Shown: piece after piece, positions 33,817 to 42,720 of the stretch | How the letters are laid out: every line of letters starts with the position of its first letter | Position numbering within the stretch: the stretch's first letter is position 1 | NCBI GenBank assembly: GCA_002794105.1 | Contig: PHFL01000039.1 | Coordinates: 171,096 to 235,095, forward strand | Length of the DNA stretch: 64,000 nt | Direction: 5' to 3' | Source: Candidatus Thermochlorobacter aerophilus | Lineage (GTDB): Bacteria > Bacteroidota > Chlorobiia > Chlorobiales > Thermochlorobacteraceae | Notes under the pieces: model-generated | The model's database searches: none | What the model saw: the letters and a program-made list of their open reading frames with translations, nothing else | Told to the model about the DNA's origin: nothing | Made by a program: the position numbers and the translations under genes

Positions 33817-35915
33817 CCTTTTCAAAAGGGTCCATGACGGCTTGGAGCGCTGTGAACGCAGGCAGTAGTCTTTCGACCTTCAACGTGCGTCGCACTGTTG
33901 GACCTGATGCTGGGCGCACCTTCCGCTTCGTGCCCCTTCGTCCTGCTGTCAAGCTCGCGATTCTCAATCCGCTTGCGCCTACGGTTGGCAAAAAATTTGC
34001 AGTTGTCGCAGAAGCCCAAGATGCCTTTAACCTTCCGCAGCCGACTACTGGTGGGACTTTGACCCTCTCACTGGTAAGTGGGACAGGCACGCTGACTGGC
34101 AACCTGACCGCCACACTCAACCCTGGTCAAAGCCGTGTGGTGTTCAGAAACCTTCAATATAGTGTTGCACAACCCGGTGTGCAAGTCAGTGTCTCTGGGC
34201 TTTCGCTGACGCCTGGCACGGCAACCTTTACAGTTTCACCTGTGCCACCAGAGTTGCTCTACGAAAGCGGTCCCTTGGTCACGAATCCTGCTGAAGGCGC
34301 TAATTTTGCCGATGCCAGTGTGATTACAGATGGACTCGGCATTTTTGGTTTCCAACACTCTGTTGCATCAGGGCTTCGGGTTGCCATGCCGATTACTGTT
34401 CCGCCGGGTCAGGGCTGGAGAATTGACTCCTTAGTTTTCTTTGCTTACCAAACAGGTTCTACGACCACTTCCACGATAACGAGTGTCAATTTGCGAATTT
34501 GGCGTGGCACGCCCGGTGCTCCCGGTAGTGAAATTATTTTCGGTAATACAACCACTAACCGTTTAAATCAAACACGGTTTTCGGGTATTTATCGTGTCAC
34601 CAGTTCCACTCTTACGGATGTTCAAAGACCAATTATGGCACAGCGGGTTCTGCCCAGCACTTCTGCTACACTGGTCTTGGGTCCGGGCACCTACTGGCTG
34701 GATTGGCAAACTGGTGGAAGTTTAACCTCTGGTCCTTGGGTGCCACCGATTAGCATTGAGGGACAGCTCACCACAGGCAATGCCAGACAGTTTAATGGCA
34801 CCACTTGGGTTGACCTTCTTGACAATGGATTTCCACAAGGTTTGCCTTTCCAAGTCTATGGTCAAGTTATACCGGGCGTGCCGTTTACAACGGTCACCCA
34901 AACTGCGCCAGCACCCGTTGGCAATCCCTCTACGATTGATTTTCCTGACCTGAACTTCACCTTCATTGCCGACATCACCACCGCTGGCACATTGACCGTC
35001 AATTACTATCTCGGACCGCCGGCGCCAAGCACGCCGCCCACAAACATTGTGCGCGTCAGCTCCTACTACTGGGATGTTACCAACGTTGGCACGGTCTTCA
35101 CCAATGGACGCGTGCGCTCTAACATTGCGCGCCTCTTGGGCGTGGTGAATCCTTCTACGCTGCGCTGGCTGCGCCGTCCCAATAGCTCTCAACCTTGGTC
35201 AGACCTTGGTGGCACGGTTATTTCAGGCAATCTTCAAAGCACCAACTTCTTTAATGCCTTCTCGGAGTTCTCAATTGGCAGCGAAACATTAGACAACCCC
35301 CTCCCTGTTGAATTGACCTCTTTTACGGGCAATGCCACCGCACAAGGTGTCCGGCTCCAGTGGCAAACGGCATCGGAGCTCAACAACGCTGGCTTTATCA
35401 TCATGCGCTCAGCGGTCTCTGCAGATGGGGAAACCATCTCTCCTGCTTCCGCTATCGCTTCATATGAAACTGCCACTGAACTGCGTGGCAAAGGCACCAC
35501 TGCTTCCAGCACCGCTTACAGTTTCCTCGATAACACGGTAGAAGCTGGAAAGACTTACCTCTATCGCCTACGCTCAGTGGATTTTGATGGCACGGTTCAT
35601 GACTATCCGACGACCGTTCGAGTTGAAGTGCGTGAGCCTGTTCAAGCCCGCGTCTATGAGTATGCGCTGGAGCAGAACTATCCGAATCCTTTCAACCCTA
35701 CTACCACGATTCCTTTCACCATGAAAGAAGCGGGCACGGCCACACTGATTATCACCGACATATTGGGCAGAACGGTTCTCAGTGAAACCATTCAGGCACG
35801 CGCTGGGGAAAATCAATACCGTTTTGTTGCCAATAACTTGGGCTCAGGGCTTTACTTCTACACGCTCCGCGCGCCGGGCTTCCAGCAAACCAGAAAGATG
35901 ATGCTTCTCAAGTAA
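33774..35915 (+). CDS. C-terminal part of the S8 protease with type IX sorting tail
   Basis: Continues the protease above: the new frame reads DAFRTFGVGIKGLSPASA straight across the slip. It holds several beta-sandwich regions and a conserved LPVELTSFTGNATAQGVRL stretch with WQTASELNNAGF, found before the sorting signal in Chlorobi and Bacteroidetes secreted proteins. It ends with LEQNYPNPFNPTTTIPF...ADGLYFYTL-like LGSGLYFYTL and RKMMLLK, the type A C-terminal signal for the type IX secretion system. The whole gene therefore encodes an exported protease of roughly 1,580 residues. A terminator follows. Confidence 0.85.
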   Translation: MGIKGLSPASAQLVTFSKGSMTAWSAVNAGSSLSTFNVRRTVGPDAGRTFRFVPLRPAVKLAILNPLAPTVGKKFAVVAEAQDAFNLPQPTTGGTLTLSLVSGTGTLTGNLTATLNPGQSRVVFRNLQYSVAQPGVQVSVSGLSLTPGTATFTVSPVPPELLYESGPLVTNPAEGANFADASVITDGLGIFGFQHSVASGLRVAMPITVPPGQGWRIDSLVFFAYQTGSTTTSTITSVNLRIWRGTPGAPGSEIIFGNTTTNRLNQTRFSGIYRVTSSTLTDVQRPIMAQRVLPSTSATLVLGPGTYWLDWQTGGSLTSGPWVPPISIEGQLTTGNARQFNGTTWVDLLDNGFPQGLPFQVYGQVIPGVPFTTVTQTAPAPVGNPSTIDFPDLNFTFIADITTAGTLTVNYYLGPPAPSTPPTNIVRVSSYYWDVTNVGTVFTNGRVRSNIARLLGVVNPSTLRWLRRPNSSQPWSDLGGTVISGNLQSTNFFNAFSEFSIGSETLDNPLPVELTSFTGNATAQGVRLQWQTASELNNAGFIIMRSAVSADGETISPASAIASYETATELRGKGTTASSTAYSFLDNTVEAGKTYLYRLRSVDFDGTVHDYPTTVRVEVREPVQARVYEYALEQNYPNPFNPTTTIPFTMKEAGTATLIITDILGRTVLSETIQARAGENQYRFVANNLGSGLYFYTLRAPGFQQTRKMMLLK

Positions 35916-35942
35916 GCACAGCGTTCAACACTATGCAGTTTC

Positions 35943-35974
35943 AGCCCCGTCCGTCAAGACGGGGCTTTTCTTTT
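35943..35974 (+). terminator. rho-independent terminator after the S8 protease gene
   Basis: AGCCCCGTC (35943-35951) pairs with GACGGGGCT (35958-35966), followed by TTTCTTTT. Confidence 0.92.
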
Positions 35975-36104
35975 GCTATTTGCATCGCCTCACTCACACC
36001 TTTCTCAAAAAATTAAAGCAAAATTAACCTCTGCATAACACGCTCTATTTCAGCAATGTATAACTTGCTGTCGCTTGTTACAAAAGCCATTGCTCGTGAT
36101 GACA

Positions 36105-36285
36105 TTTCGGTCTTGTCATACTGAGCACAGCGAAGCATCCATACTGGATTCCTCGCTACTGCTCGGAATGACAAGAAAAGGACTCGGAGTAACATCGCCC
36201 TGTCATGCTGAACGAAGCGTAGCGAAGTGAAGCATCCATACGCTGGATTCCTTACTGGCGTTAGGAATGGCAGAAAAGGAAATGT
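36105..36285. repeat. dispersed repeat patch, inverted copies of the 24.1-kb family
   Basis: Two units in reverse orientation: one at about 36115-36171 (GTCATACTGAG...GAAGCATCCATACTGGATTCC) and one at about 36200-36260 (GTCATGCTGAAC...GTGAAGCATCCATACGCTGG). They are reverse complements of the units at 24129-24300. Together with the terminator they occupy the 447-base gap before the phosphatase gene; the rest shows nothing. Confidence 0.8.
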
Positions 36286-36362
36286 TCGGAATACCAACAA
36301 AAAGGCTCGGAGTGACAGTGCAATAAATCCTTTATTGGCATAACTCAAACCCTGAAACACCT

Positions 36363-38567
36363 ATGAAATTTCTTTCCTTTTTGCTTCTTCTGTTACTTTT
36401 GCTGCATGCTGCGGGGTTCAGCCAAGTAAGCGTGACGCACGGTCCAGTTGTGGGCGCCGTCACGCCGACTTCAGCTCGCATTACGGCACGCACCAGCGCT
36501 GCGGCAACTTTATCGTTTCAGCTAAGCATCTCGCCAACTTTCTCCACGCTCGTTGGCACCGCTTCTTCCTCACCGGTTGATACCAACCGCTTTGCCACGA
36601 TTTCTGTGACAGGTCTTAGCCCAAATACGGAGTATTTCTATCGTCCTGTCATCAATGGTACGCCAGTTACGGCTGCCAGCGAAGTGCGCCGTTTCAGAAC
36701 TGCACCTTCCGTTGGCGCTACCACCCCTTTTGCTTTCGCCTTCGGTTCGTGTCAGCAAGATGGGGATGCGCCTCCGGGAACTTCTAACGTGGGCAGAGTT
36801 TTTCCGCGCATCGCTGCCGACAACACCATTCGCTTCATGCTCCACTTGGGCGACTGGGGCTACCCAGATACGACAGATAAAAATCCTCGTAACCCTCGCG
36901 AAAACACTTTCAATCTCAATTTTGAAAATGTTCGCAATGCCTTCCTTGCACGCTACAGCCGCACCTATCCGATGGATTCGCTCTTTCGCGTGATGCCCGT
37001 CGCCTACGTGTGGAGTGACCACGACCATGCTAACAACAATACCGATAGCACCTTCAATGGTCCGCAGCATCTTTCGCTGCGCGGCTATCGCGCCATGTTC
37101 CCGCACTATCCGCTGGTGGATTCCAGTCGCGGCGTGTGGCAAAGTTTTCGCTACGGCAATGCCGAATTTTTCCTGCTCGATACGCGCTCCACGCGCAGTC
37201 CCAATACCAACGCTTTCCCAAACATCGCACAGTGGGCGGCAAATCCACTGTCCGTTTCAAATCCGAATGGCGTTGCACTGGTTTTCAATCCGCCTGCAAA
37301 TCATAAAATCATCAGCGACGACCAGATGACTTGGCTTATCAATGGTCTTCGCAACTCGACGGCGCATTGGAAGTTTATTGTCTCTGCAGAGACTTTCAAC
37401 CCTGCTCACCGCGCCGGTCTTGAACTTGCGCTCACGCTTCAGGGCGTGCGCGGCATCGACCCACTGACCATTCCTGACGGTGTCTTTACGGCAGCGCAAG
37501 TTGCCATCGACATTTCCGATGGATGGTGTGGATTTCCTGAAAGTGTGCGCCAACTTGTTTCCGCCATAAGTCAAGCAGGGGTTCAGAATGTGATTGTCCT
37601 AAGTGCTGATTCTCACACAATTGGCACGGACACCGGTGCAAATTCGCTCTTCCCTGAATTTATGGCTGGAGGCTTGGACCAAAACAACTCGCAGATTGTT
37701 AATCTCTTTGAACAGTTTGGCATTTTTGTCTGGAACCGAGCCCGTCAGTCGGCAGTCCCCGGATTTGGTGCTACCAACAACTTCAATAGTCACTACGGTC
37801 GTGTTACCGTCTTTGGCAATGACTCTGTTAGAGTGGATTATTTTGACGACCGTGGCACGCTTATCGGCAGCTATACTCAGCTTAGCGGTAGCCGTGTGGC
37901 TACACGCAGTATCACTATTGCGCCACAAGGGTTCAATTACGGCAACGTTACGGTTGGTAGAGACTCGGTGGCTGGGGTTCTGATGATTAACACTGGGATT
38001 GATACGGTTACCGTCTTACAAGTTCGCAATACGCGCACCACTGGTGCACGCGCCACGCCCGCTGCCTTTGCCCTCTTGAACCGCACCACGCCAGTGCCCT
38101 TCCCTGTGGCGATTCCGCCGCGTGGCCTTGCTCTCTTGCCTGTTACTTTCAGACCCAATGCACAAGGATTGAACATTGATACCTTAATTTTCGTCACCAA
38201 CGACCCTGACAACCTCGGCTTGGGTCCCGGTCTTATTCCTGCCCTGTTTCGTGCTAACGGTCAAGCTGCCTCGTCTGTGATTGAGCGAGAAAACACACAG
38301 CCTAAGGAATTTAGGTTAGAGCAAAACTATCCTAATCCATTTAACCCAACCACCACAATTCGCTATTCTTTGCCCTCGACGCAGCAAGTTACCTTGCGCC
38401 TGTATGATGCGCTCGGTCGCCTTATCGTCACACTTGTTAATGAACGCCAAAGTGCAGGCACCTACACAGTGCGCTTTAACGCTGGTGACCTCTCCAGTGG
38501 CACTTACTTCTATCAACTTCAAGCTGGTCCATTTCTAGAAGCCAAGAAAATGACACTCGTTAAATAA
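36363..38567 (+). CDS. PhoD-like phosphatase with type IX sorting tail
   Basis: A 734-residue secreted metallophosphoesterase. A Leu-rich signal peptide ends at HAAGFSQ. A fibronectin/PhoD N-terminal domain follows (VTHGPVVGAVTPTSARITART, LSPNTEYFYRP). The catalytic domain has FAFGSCQQDG, MLHLGDWGYPDT, YVWSDHDHANNN and VIVLSADSHTIG, the metal and phosphate positions of PhoD enzymes. An ASPM/SPD-2/Hydin-like beta domain comes next (APQGFNYGNVTVGRDSVAG). The C-terminus is the type IX sorting tail (EQNYPNPFNPTTTIRYSLP, LSSGTYFYQL, AKKMTLVK). It probably releases phosphate from organic esters outside the cell. Confidence 0.9.
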   Translation: MKFLSFLLLLLLLLHAAGFSQVSVTHGPVVGAVTPTSARITARTSAAATLSFQLSISPTFSTLVGTASSSPVDTNRFATISVTGLSPNTEYFYRPVINGTPVTAASEVRRFRTAPSVGATTPFAFAFGSCQQDGDAPPGTSNVGRVFPRIAADNTIRFMLHLGDWGYPDTTDKNPRNPRENTFNLNFENVRNAFLARYSRTYPMDSLFRVMPVAYVWSDHDHANNNTDSTFNGPQHLSLRGYRAMFPHYPLVDSSRGVWQSFRYGNAEFFLLDTRSTRSPNTNAFPNIAQWAANPLSVSNPNGVALVFNPPANHKIISDDQMTWLINGLRNSTAHWKFIVSAETFNPAHRAGLELALTLQGVRGIDPLTIPDGVFTAAQVAIDISDGWCGFPESVRQLVSAISQAGVQNVIVLSADSHTIGTDTGANSLFPEFMAGGLDQNNSQIVNLFEQFGIFVWNRARQSAVPGFGATNNFNSHYGRVTVFGNDSVRVDYFDDRGTLIGSYTQLSGSRVATRSITIAPQGFNYGNVTVGRDSVAGVLMINTGIDTVTVLQVRNTRTTGARATPAAFALLNRTTPVPFPVAIPPRGLALLPVTFRPNAQGLNIDTLIFVTNDPDNLGLGPGLIPALFRANGQAASSVIERENTQPKEFRLEQNYPNPFNPTTTIRYSLPSTQQVTLRLYDALGRLIVTLVNERQSAGTYTVRFNAGDLSSGTYFYQLQAGPFLEAKKMTLVK

Positions 38568-38581
38568 GTGTCGGTTCTTCC

Positions 38582-38628
38582 CGAGAGGTAAGATGGGAAG
38601 CTTTTACGGTTTCACATCTTGCCTCTCG
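38582..38628. terminator. hairpin between convergent phosphatase and thiS genes
   Basis: CGAGAGGTAAGATG (38582-38595) pairs with CATCTTGCCTCTCG (38615-38628), one mismatch. T tracts are weak on both sides, but the position between convergent genes suggests a two-way terminator. Confidence 0.65.
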
Positions 38629-38633
38629 TGTAT

Positions 38634-38846
38634 TTATCCGCCTTGCGTGGCACGCACAATCTCCACTGTATCGTTTGCCTTGATGCGCACGCGTCCCCAC
38701 GCTTGGCGGTTAATCACAGCTTCGTTGATAGCCACTGCAATCCCTTTTTCATCTGGAGAAATCCCTTGCTGGCTCAAAAACTCGGCAATCGTCATTTCCT
38801 TCTCAATAGGGAACACTTTGCCGTTCAAAGTAATGGTCTGATTCAT
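38634..38846 (-). CDS. thiS: thiamine biosynthesis sulfur carrier ThiS
   Basis: A 70-residue ubiquitin-like sulfur carrier ending in Gly-Gly (VRATQGG), which supplies sulfur for the thiazole ring of thiamine. MTIAEFLSQQGI and IAVAINEAVINRQAW are the expected beta-grasp segments; the latter matches the 'VAVxxNxxVVPRxxW' pattern of ThiS. The start overlaps the stop of thiO by four bases (ATGA type), so the two are translated together. Thiazole synthase and thiF are not nearby. Confidence 0.94.
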   Translation of the reverse strand: MNQTITLNGKVFPIEKEMTIAEFLSQQGISPDEKGIAVAINEAVINRQAWGRVRIKANDTVEIVRATQGG

Positions 38847-39997
38847 GGTGTAGAGTGCGATACAGTCTTTTGGAACCGTGTTGGATGAAATGGTAAGAGA
38901 TTTTCGGATACGGCTTTGCCAAGTATCTGCGCTGCAATAGCATACGCAGTGACTGGCGCTAGTAGAATCCCATGCCGATAGTGTCCAGTGGCAATGAACA
39001 GATTTTTGACAGCACTTTCGCCGATGAGGGGCTCATTGTCGCGGCTGCTTGGGCGCAAGCCCACGCGCACTTCTTCCATGGGGAATTCGTAGATAGCTGG
39101 CACGGCTTCATAGGCTTCATCTAAGAGCGTCAGCACGCCACCGGCAGTGGGCTTAGTATCAAAACCTTTTTCTTCGCTGGTTGCGCCGACAATTAATCGT
39201 CCATCAAATTTTGGCGCCAGATAGACTCGTGGGGAGCGGATGACTTTGGTGAGCACCAGTGGCTCACTCATCTTGAGCGTGACAATTTGTCCCTTCACTG
39301 GACGCACTGCTGGCAAGACGGCTTCAGGCAATCCTCCTATCTCACGCGACCATGCTCCTGCAGCTAGCACAACCTGCTTTGCTTTCACTTTGCCCGAGCT
39401 GACAACCACCCCAGTTACTTTTCCCTGCTCGATTTCAATTCGCTCTACTGGGGTTTGTTCATAGAGTTTGCCGCCACGCCTCACCAAAGCCTCGCGTATA
39501 GCCACAATCAATGCCTGATTGTCGATTTGGCAATCATCAGGTAGCCAAATTGCCGATGTTACTTTCGCTGACAGCAGCGGCTCAAGCTCACGTGCTTCTG
39601 AACCAGAGAGCCATTCTACTGCCAGTCCAATTTTTTTGCGGAATTCAAACTCTCGTCTCAGAGCTTCTCTATCGTCTCGGTCGAGTGCAATCATCAGCGT
39701 TCCGCGCGTATCCAGCGCAACCGTCATCGCTGAATCTTCACTTAGCTCTGCCAGAAACTTTGGGTAGAGCGCTAAACTTTCCTGACCTAATTTGAGAAAA
39801 TTGAGTTCCTCGAAGCCAACTTCTGCTTGTGGTGCCAGCATTCCTGCCGCCGCCCAGCTTGCGCTCTTGCCAGCTTCGCTGCGCTCAAACACCGCTACTT
39901 CTACACCTGCACGTGCTAATTGCCATGCCACACTTAATCCAATAATGCCTCCGCCAACGACAGCAACTTCTGTTTCGCTCAGCTTTACTCGATTCAT
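38843..39997 (-). CDS. thiO: glycine oxidase ThiO
   Basis: An FAD enzyme that oxidises glycine with O2 to iminoglycine for thiazole synthesis. The 384 residues start with VAVVGGGIIGLSVAWQLARAG, and WAAAGMLAPQAEV is the glycine-oxidase hallmark. KGQIVTL, PRVYLAPKFDGRLIVGATSEE and ATGHYRHGILLAPVTA complete the family pattern. Use of the O2-dependent ThiO rather than ThiH fits the two dioxygenases elsewhere in the window. It overlaps thiS by four bases. No TPP riboswitch is visible in the 120 bases upstream. Confidence 0.92.
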   Translation of the reverse strand: MNRVKLSETEVAVVGGGIIGLSVAWQLARAGVEVAVFERSEAGKSASWAAAGMLAPQAEVGFEELNFLKLGQESLALYPKFLAELSEDSAMTVALDTRGTLMIALDRDDREALRREFEFRKKIGLAVEWLSGSEARELEPLLSAKVTSAIWLPDDCQIDNQALIVAIREALVRRGGKLYEQTPVERIEIEQGKVTGVVVSSGKVKAKQVVLAAGAWSREIGGLPEAVLPAVRPVKGQIVTLKMSEPLVLTKVIRSPRVYLAPKFDGRLIVGATSEEKGFDTKPTAGGVLTLLDEAYEAVPAIYEFPMEEVRVGLRPSSRDNEPLIGESAVKNLFIATGHYRHGILLAPVTAYAIAAQILGKAVSENLLPFHPTRFQKTVSHSTP

Positions 39998-40154
39998 CGT
40001 GTTTTACCTTTTACAGGGTTTTAACTAAAAAAATAAACGACATTGCTTTGCAACTTCCAAACTTTGTGCAGTTTTTCAACCGATGCATGAAGGGTCACCT
40101 TTAAGGGATGGCGATACCTGTGCTGCTCTGGTGTCAGCACTCTCTTGCGTAGAA

Positions 40155-40188
40155 ACAAGAAAGGCAACTGTCTTGGTTCAGTTGCCTT
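40155..40188 (-). terminator. rho-independent terminator after the HNH gene
   Basis: On the reverse strand AAGGCAACTG (40188-40179) pairs with CAGTTGCCTT (40170-40161), followed by TCTTGTTTC. Confidence 0.8.
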
Positions 40189-40191
40189 CTT

Positions 40192-40704
40192 TCAGCTCAT
40201 GAACAGATACGGCTTCCAAGTGTCGGAAATTGTGCCCATGAAGCGCTGCATGAACATGATGTGGCTTGGGCGAATTGGTCGTCGCAAAAGTTGCATGCCA
40301 GCCTGTTCGGGCGTTCGGTTTGCTTTCTTATTGTTACACTTGATGCACGCTGTTACCAAGTTTTCCCACGTATCACTACCGCCCTGAGATTTTGGAATGA
40401 TGTGGTCAATTGTCAGCGGCAGGTCTGCACGTCCGCAATATTGACAGCGATTACCGTCGCGCCGTAGGATGTTGCGTCGAGTTAGCATGATTTTTTTGTA
40501 TGGCACTGCGATGAAGACCATTAACCTCACCACGCTGGGCATTGGGAAGTGCAGCGAGACCGAGTGTACAAACTGATTTGGATATGCTGCCACCAATTCT
40601 GCTTTGCCGCCGAAGATGAGGATAATTGCCTTTCTGACATCGCAAATGCTCATCGGCTCATAGCTCTGATTTAAGACTAATACTTTTTGATTAAGTCGAT
40701 CCAT
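40192..40704 (-). CDS. HNH endonuclease family protein
   Basis: A 170-residue protein with a compact HNH nuclease domain: two zinc-type Cys pairs (CQYCG and [11 protein letters not shown]) flank the catalytic [20 protein letters not shown]. The N-terminal half ([20 protein letters not shown]) matches a common chromosomal HNH family found in Bacteroidetes, Chlorobi and cyanobacteria. This family is not obviously tied to introns or restriction systems, and its role is unknown. It lies 79 bases downstream of hmgA and is followed by a terminator. Confidence 0.9.
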   Translation of the reverse strand: MDRLNQKVLVLNQSYEPMSICDVRKAIILIFGGKAELVAAYPNQFVHSVSLHFPMPSVVRLMVFIAVPYKKIMLTRRNILRRDGNRCQYCGRADLPLTIDHIIPKSQGGSDTWENLVTACIKCNNKKANRTPEQAGMQLLRRPIRPSHIMFMQRFMGTISDTWKPYLFMS

Positions 40705-40783
40705 ACCACATGAGTTGGTTATCGGAGACTTTGAGGTGCTCTTAAACCCTGCAAACCTGTTTTACTGTTTTTTTGGTTTCCGC

Positions 40784-41932
40784 TTACACGCTCCAGCTCA
40801 TTGGGTAAGTTGCATCATCAAATGCCTGTGCTTGCTGTGTGAAGTTCAGTGGTCGGAATGTATCAATCATGATGGCATATTCGTGGGTTTCTTTTGCACC
40901 AATGCTCTTTTCCACAGTGCCCGGATGCGGTCCGTGCGGAATTCCGCCCGGATGAATGGTAAGCGACGCCACCTCAATGCCGCGTCGGCTCATAAAGTTA
41001 CCATCCACATAGTAGAGCACCTCATCTGAATCAATGTTACTGTGGTTGTATGGCGCAGGAATGGCTTGCGGATGATAGTCAAAGAGCCGTGGCACAAAAT
41101 TACAAATCACCAGATTGTTGGCCTCAAAGACTTGATGCACTGGTGGCGGTTGATGGATGCGCCCTGTAATCGGCTCAAAATCATAGATGCTAAATGCAAA
41201 TGGATAGTAGTATCCATCCCAGCCGACCACATCGAACGGATGGTGGCTGTAGCAATAGCGTGCATAAAGTTCACCTTTCTTGACACGAATTTCAAAACTG
41301 CCTTTTTCGTCGTGCGTCTCTAACTCCGTTGGCGGATGCAAATCGCGCTCACAATAAGGGGAGTGTTCCAGCAACTGTCCAAACTCATTGCGGTAGCGCT
41401 TGGGCGTCTGCACCGGTGAATAGACTTCAATGATAAACCAGCGCTGTGCACCTGTGTAACGGAATTGATGTGTCAGTCCGCGTGGAATCACCAAGTAATC
41501 GCCCTGCTTGTAGTGAATGTTGCCCAGCTGTGTTGCCAGTGTGCCTTCCCCTTCGTGAATGAAGACAACTTCGTCAGCGGCTCCATTGCGGTAGAAATAG
41601 GTCATTTCTTCTTTCGGGCGCGCTACCCAAATTGTAACATCGTTGTTGAAAAGAATTGGAATACGAGCAGATATGCCATCGCCTGACGGTTCAATCGCCT
41701 TCGTGCGCAAGTGATGATGACGCAACTCCCTTTCGCCCCACTTTACAAGCGGTCGCCACTCTGTCTCTCCAATCTGTTGAACTTTCGTCGGCGGCGAGAG
41801 ATGATAAACATTTGAGTAAATCCCAGAGAAGCCTTTTGTGCTGATGAGTTCTTCAGCATACAAAGAACCATCAGGCTTGCGAAATTGTGTATGCCGCTTT
41901 GCAGGAATCTGTCCCAATCGGTAGTAGAACAT
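40784..41932 (-). CDS. hmgA: homogentisate 1,2-dioxygenase
   Basis: A ferrous cupin enzyme that opens the ring of homogentisate with O2 to maleylacetoacetate in tyrosine and phenylalanine breakdown. From the chosen ATG it has 382 residues, starting MFYYRLGQIPAKRHTQFR. Cupin motifs are clear: DEVVFIHEGEGTLATQLG, DYLVIPRGLTHQFRY, VVGWDGYYYPFAFSI and the C-terminal metal site IHPGGIPHGPHPGTVEKS. An upstream ATG at 41983 would add 17 unrelated residues. No other tyrosine-degradation gene is adjacent. Maleylacetoacetate isomerase and fumarylacetoacetase would be needed elsewhere. Confidence 0.93.
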   Translation of the reverse strand: MFYYRLGQIPAKRHTQFRKPDGSLYAEELISTKGFSGIYSNVYHLSPPTKVQQIGETEWRPLVKWGERELRHHHLRTKAIEPSGDGISARIPILFNNDVTIWVARPKEEMTYFYRNGAADEVVFIHEGEGTLATQLGNIHYKQGDYLVIPRGLTHQFRYTGAQRWFIIEVYSPVQTPKRYRNEFGQLLEHSPYCERDLHPPTELETHDEKGSFEIRVKKGELYARYCYSHHPFDVVGWDGYYYPFAFSIYDFEPITGRIHQPPPVHQVFEANNLVICNFVPRLFDYHPQAIPAPYNHSNIDSDEVLYYVDGNFMSRRGIEVASLTIHPGGIPHGPHPGTVEKSIGAKETHEYAIMIDTFRPLNFTQQAQAFDDATYPMSWSV

Positions 41933-42045
41933 ATTGGAATAAGGTTGTTTTGGGAATTTACAGCATTGCCTGCTCAGAAGCAAGTGTTGAAGTGTGTTTC
42001 AACCGTTGCTCTTCTTTTTGTAGGGGGTCTGCTTGTGCCTCACCT

Positions 42046-42720
42046 TCAGCCGTGAGAATGGGACGTCGCTTGCTGCTTCAAGGTTAGGGTTTCGATGGCT
42101 TTTGTAACCTCCTCAATGGTTTTATTTGCATCAACATCTGCCACCAAATTCTTGGCGCGATAATATGACAAGACTGGCTCTGTTTTGGCGTGATACTCTT
42201 TGAGGCGGCGGCGCACGGTTTCTTCTTTATCGTCCTCACGCTGGCGCAGGTCGGTGCTGCCACATTTGTCGCATTTACCCTCAACTTTCGGGGGCTGATA
42301 AAACTTATTGTAAATCGCGCCACAGTTTGCACAGGTTATTCGTCCCGATAGTCGGCGCACAACTTCTTCTTCCAAAACCGTTAGGTTGATGACACAGTCC
42401 AGTTTTTGTGCCGTCTGCTCCAAAATTTTATCCAAAGCTTCTGCTTGCGCCACAGTGCGTGGAAATCCATCGAGCAGATAGCCATTTTTTGCTTTGTCGG
42501 ATTTGAGCTCCTGTTCAATCATGCCGATAATGATAGTATCGGGGACCAGTTCGCCTTTGTCCATGTAGGCTTTGGCTTGAAGTCCCAGCGGCGTCTGTGC
42601 CTCCAGCGCAGCGCGGAGCATATCTCCAGTTGAAAGATGCACAACATGATACTTTTCGGCAAGAATTTTAGCTTGCGTGCCTTTGCCGACTCCCGGTGTT
42701 CCAAACAAAATTACCCTCAT
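42046..42720 (-). CDS. adk: adenylate kinase
   Basis: Interconverts ATP + AMP and 2 ADP. The P-loop is LFGTPGVGKGTQAKIL, followed by the AMP site HLSTGDMLRAAL and GYLLDGFPRTVAQAEAL. The long LID domain carries a four-Cys zinc site (CANCG and CDKCGS), and RREDDKEETVRRRL closes it. The 224 residues fit a long-type zinc adenylate kinase, with a short extra tail. The start overlaps the next gene upstream by four bases, implying coupled translation. Confidence 0.97.
   Translation of the reverse strand: MRVILFGTPGVGKGTQAKILAEKYHVVHLSTGDMLRAALEAQTPLGLQAKAYMDKGELVPDTIIIGMIEQELKSDKAKNGYLLDGFPRTVAQAEALDKILEQTAQKLDCVINLTVLEEEVVRRLSGRITCANCGAIYNKFYQPPKVEGKCDKCGSTDLRQREDDKEETVRRRLKEYHAKTEPVLSYYRAKNLVADVDANKTIEEVTKAIETLTLKQQATSHSHG

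Noticed and set aside
36013..36360. 115-residue reverse-strand reading frame
   Set aside because: It is a translation of the dispersed repeat patch, with no ribosome site and no family.
39998..40150. TPP riboswitch upstream of thiO
   Set aside because: The CTGAGA and ACCTGAT core sequences are absent on the reverse strand.
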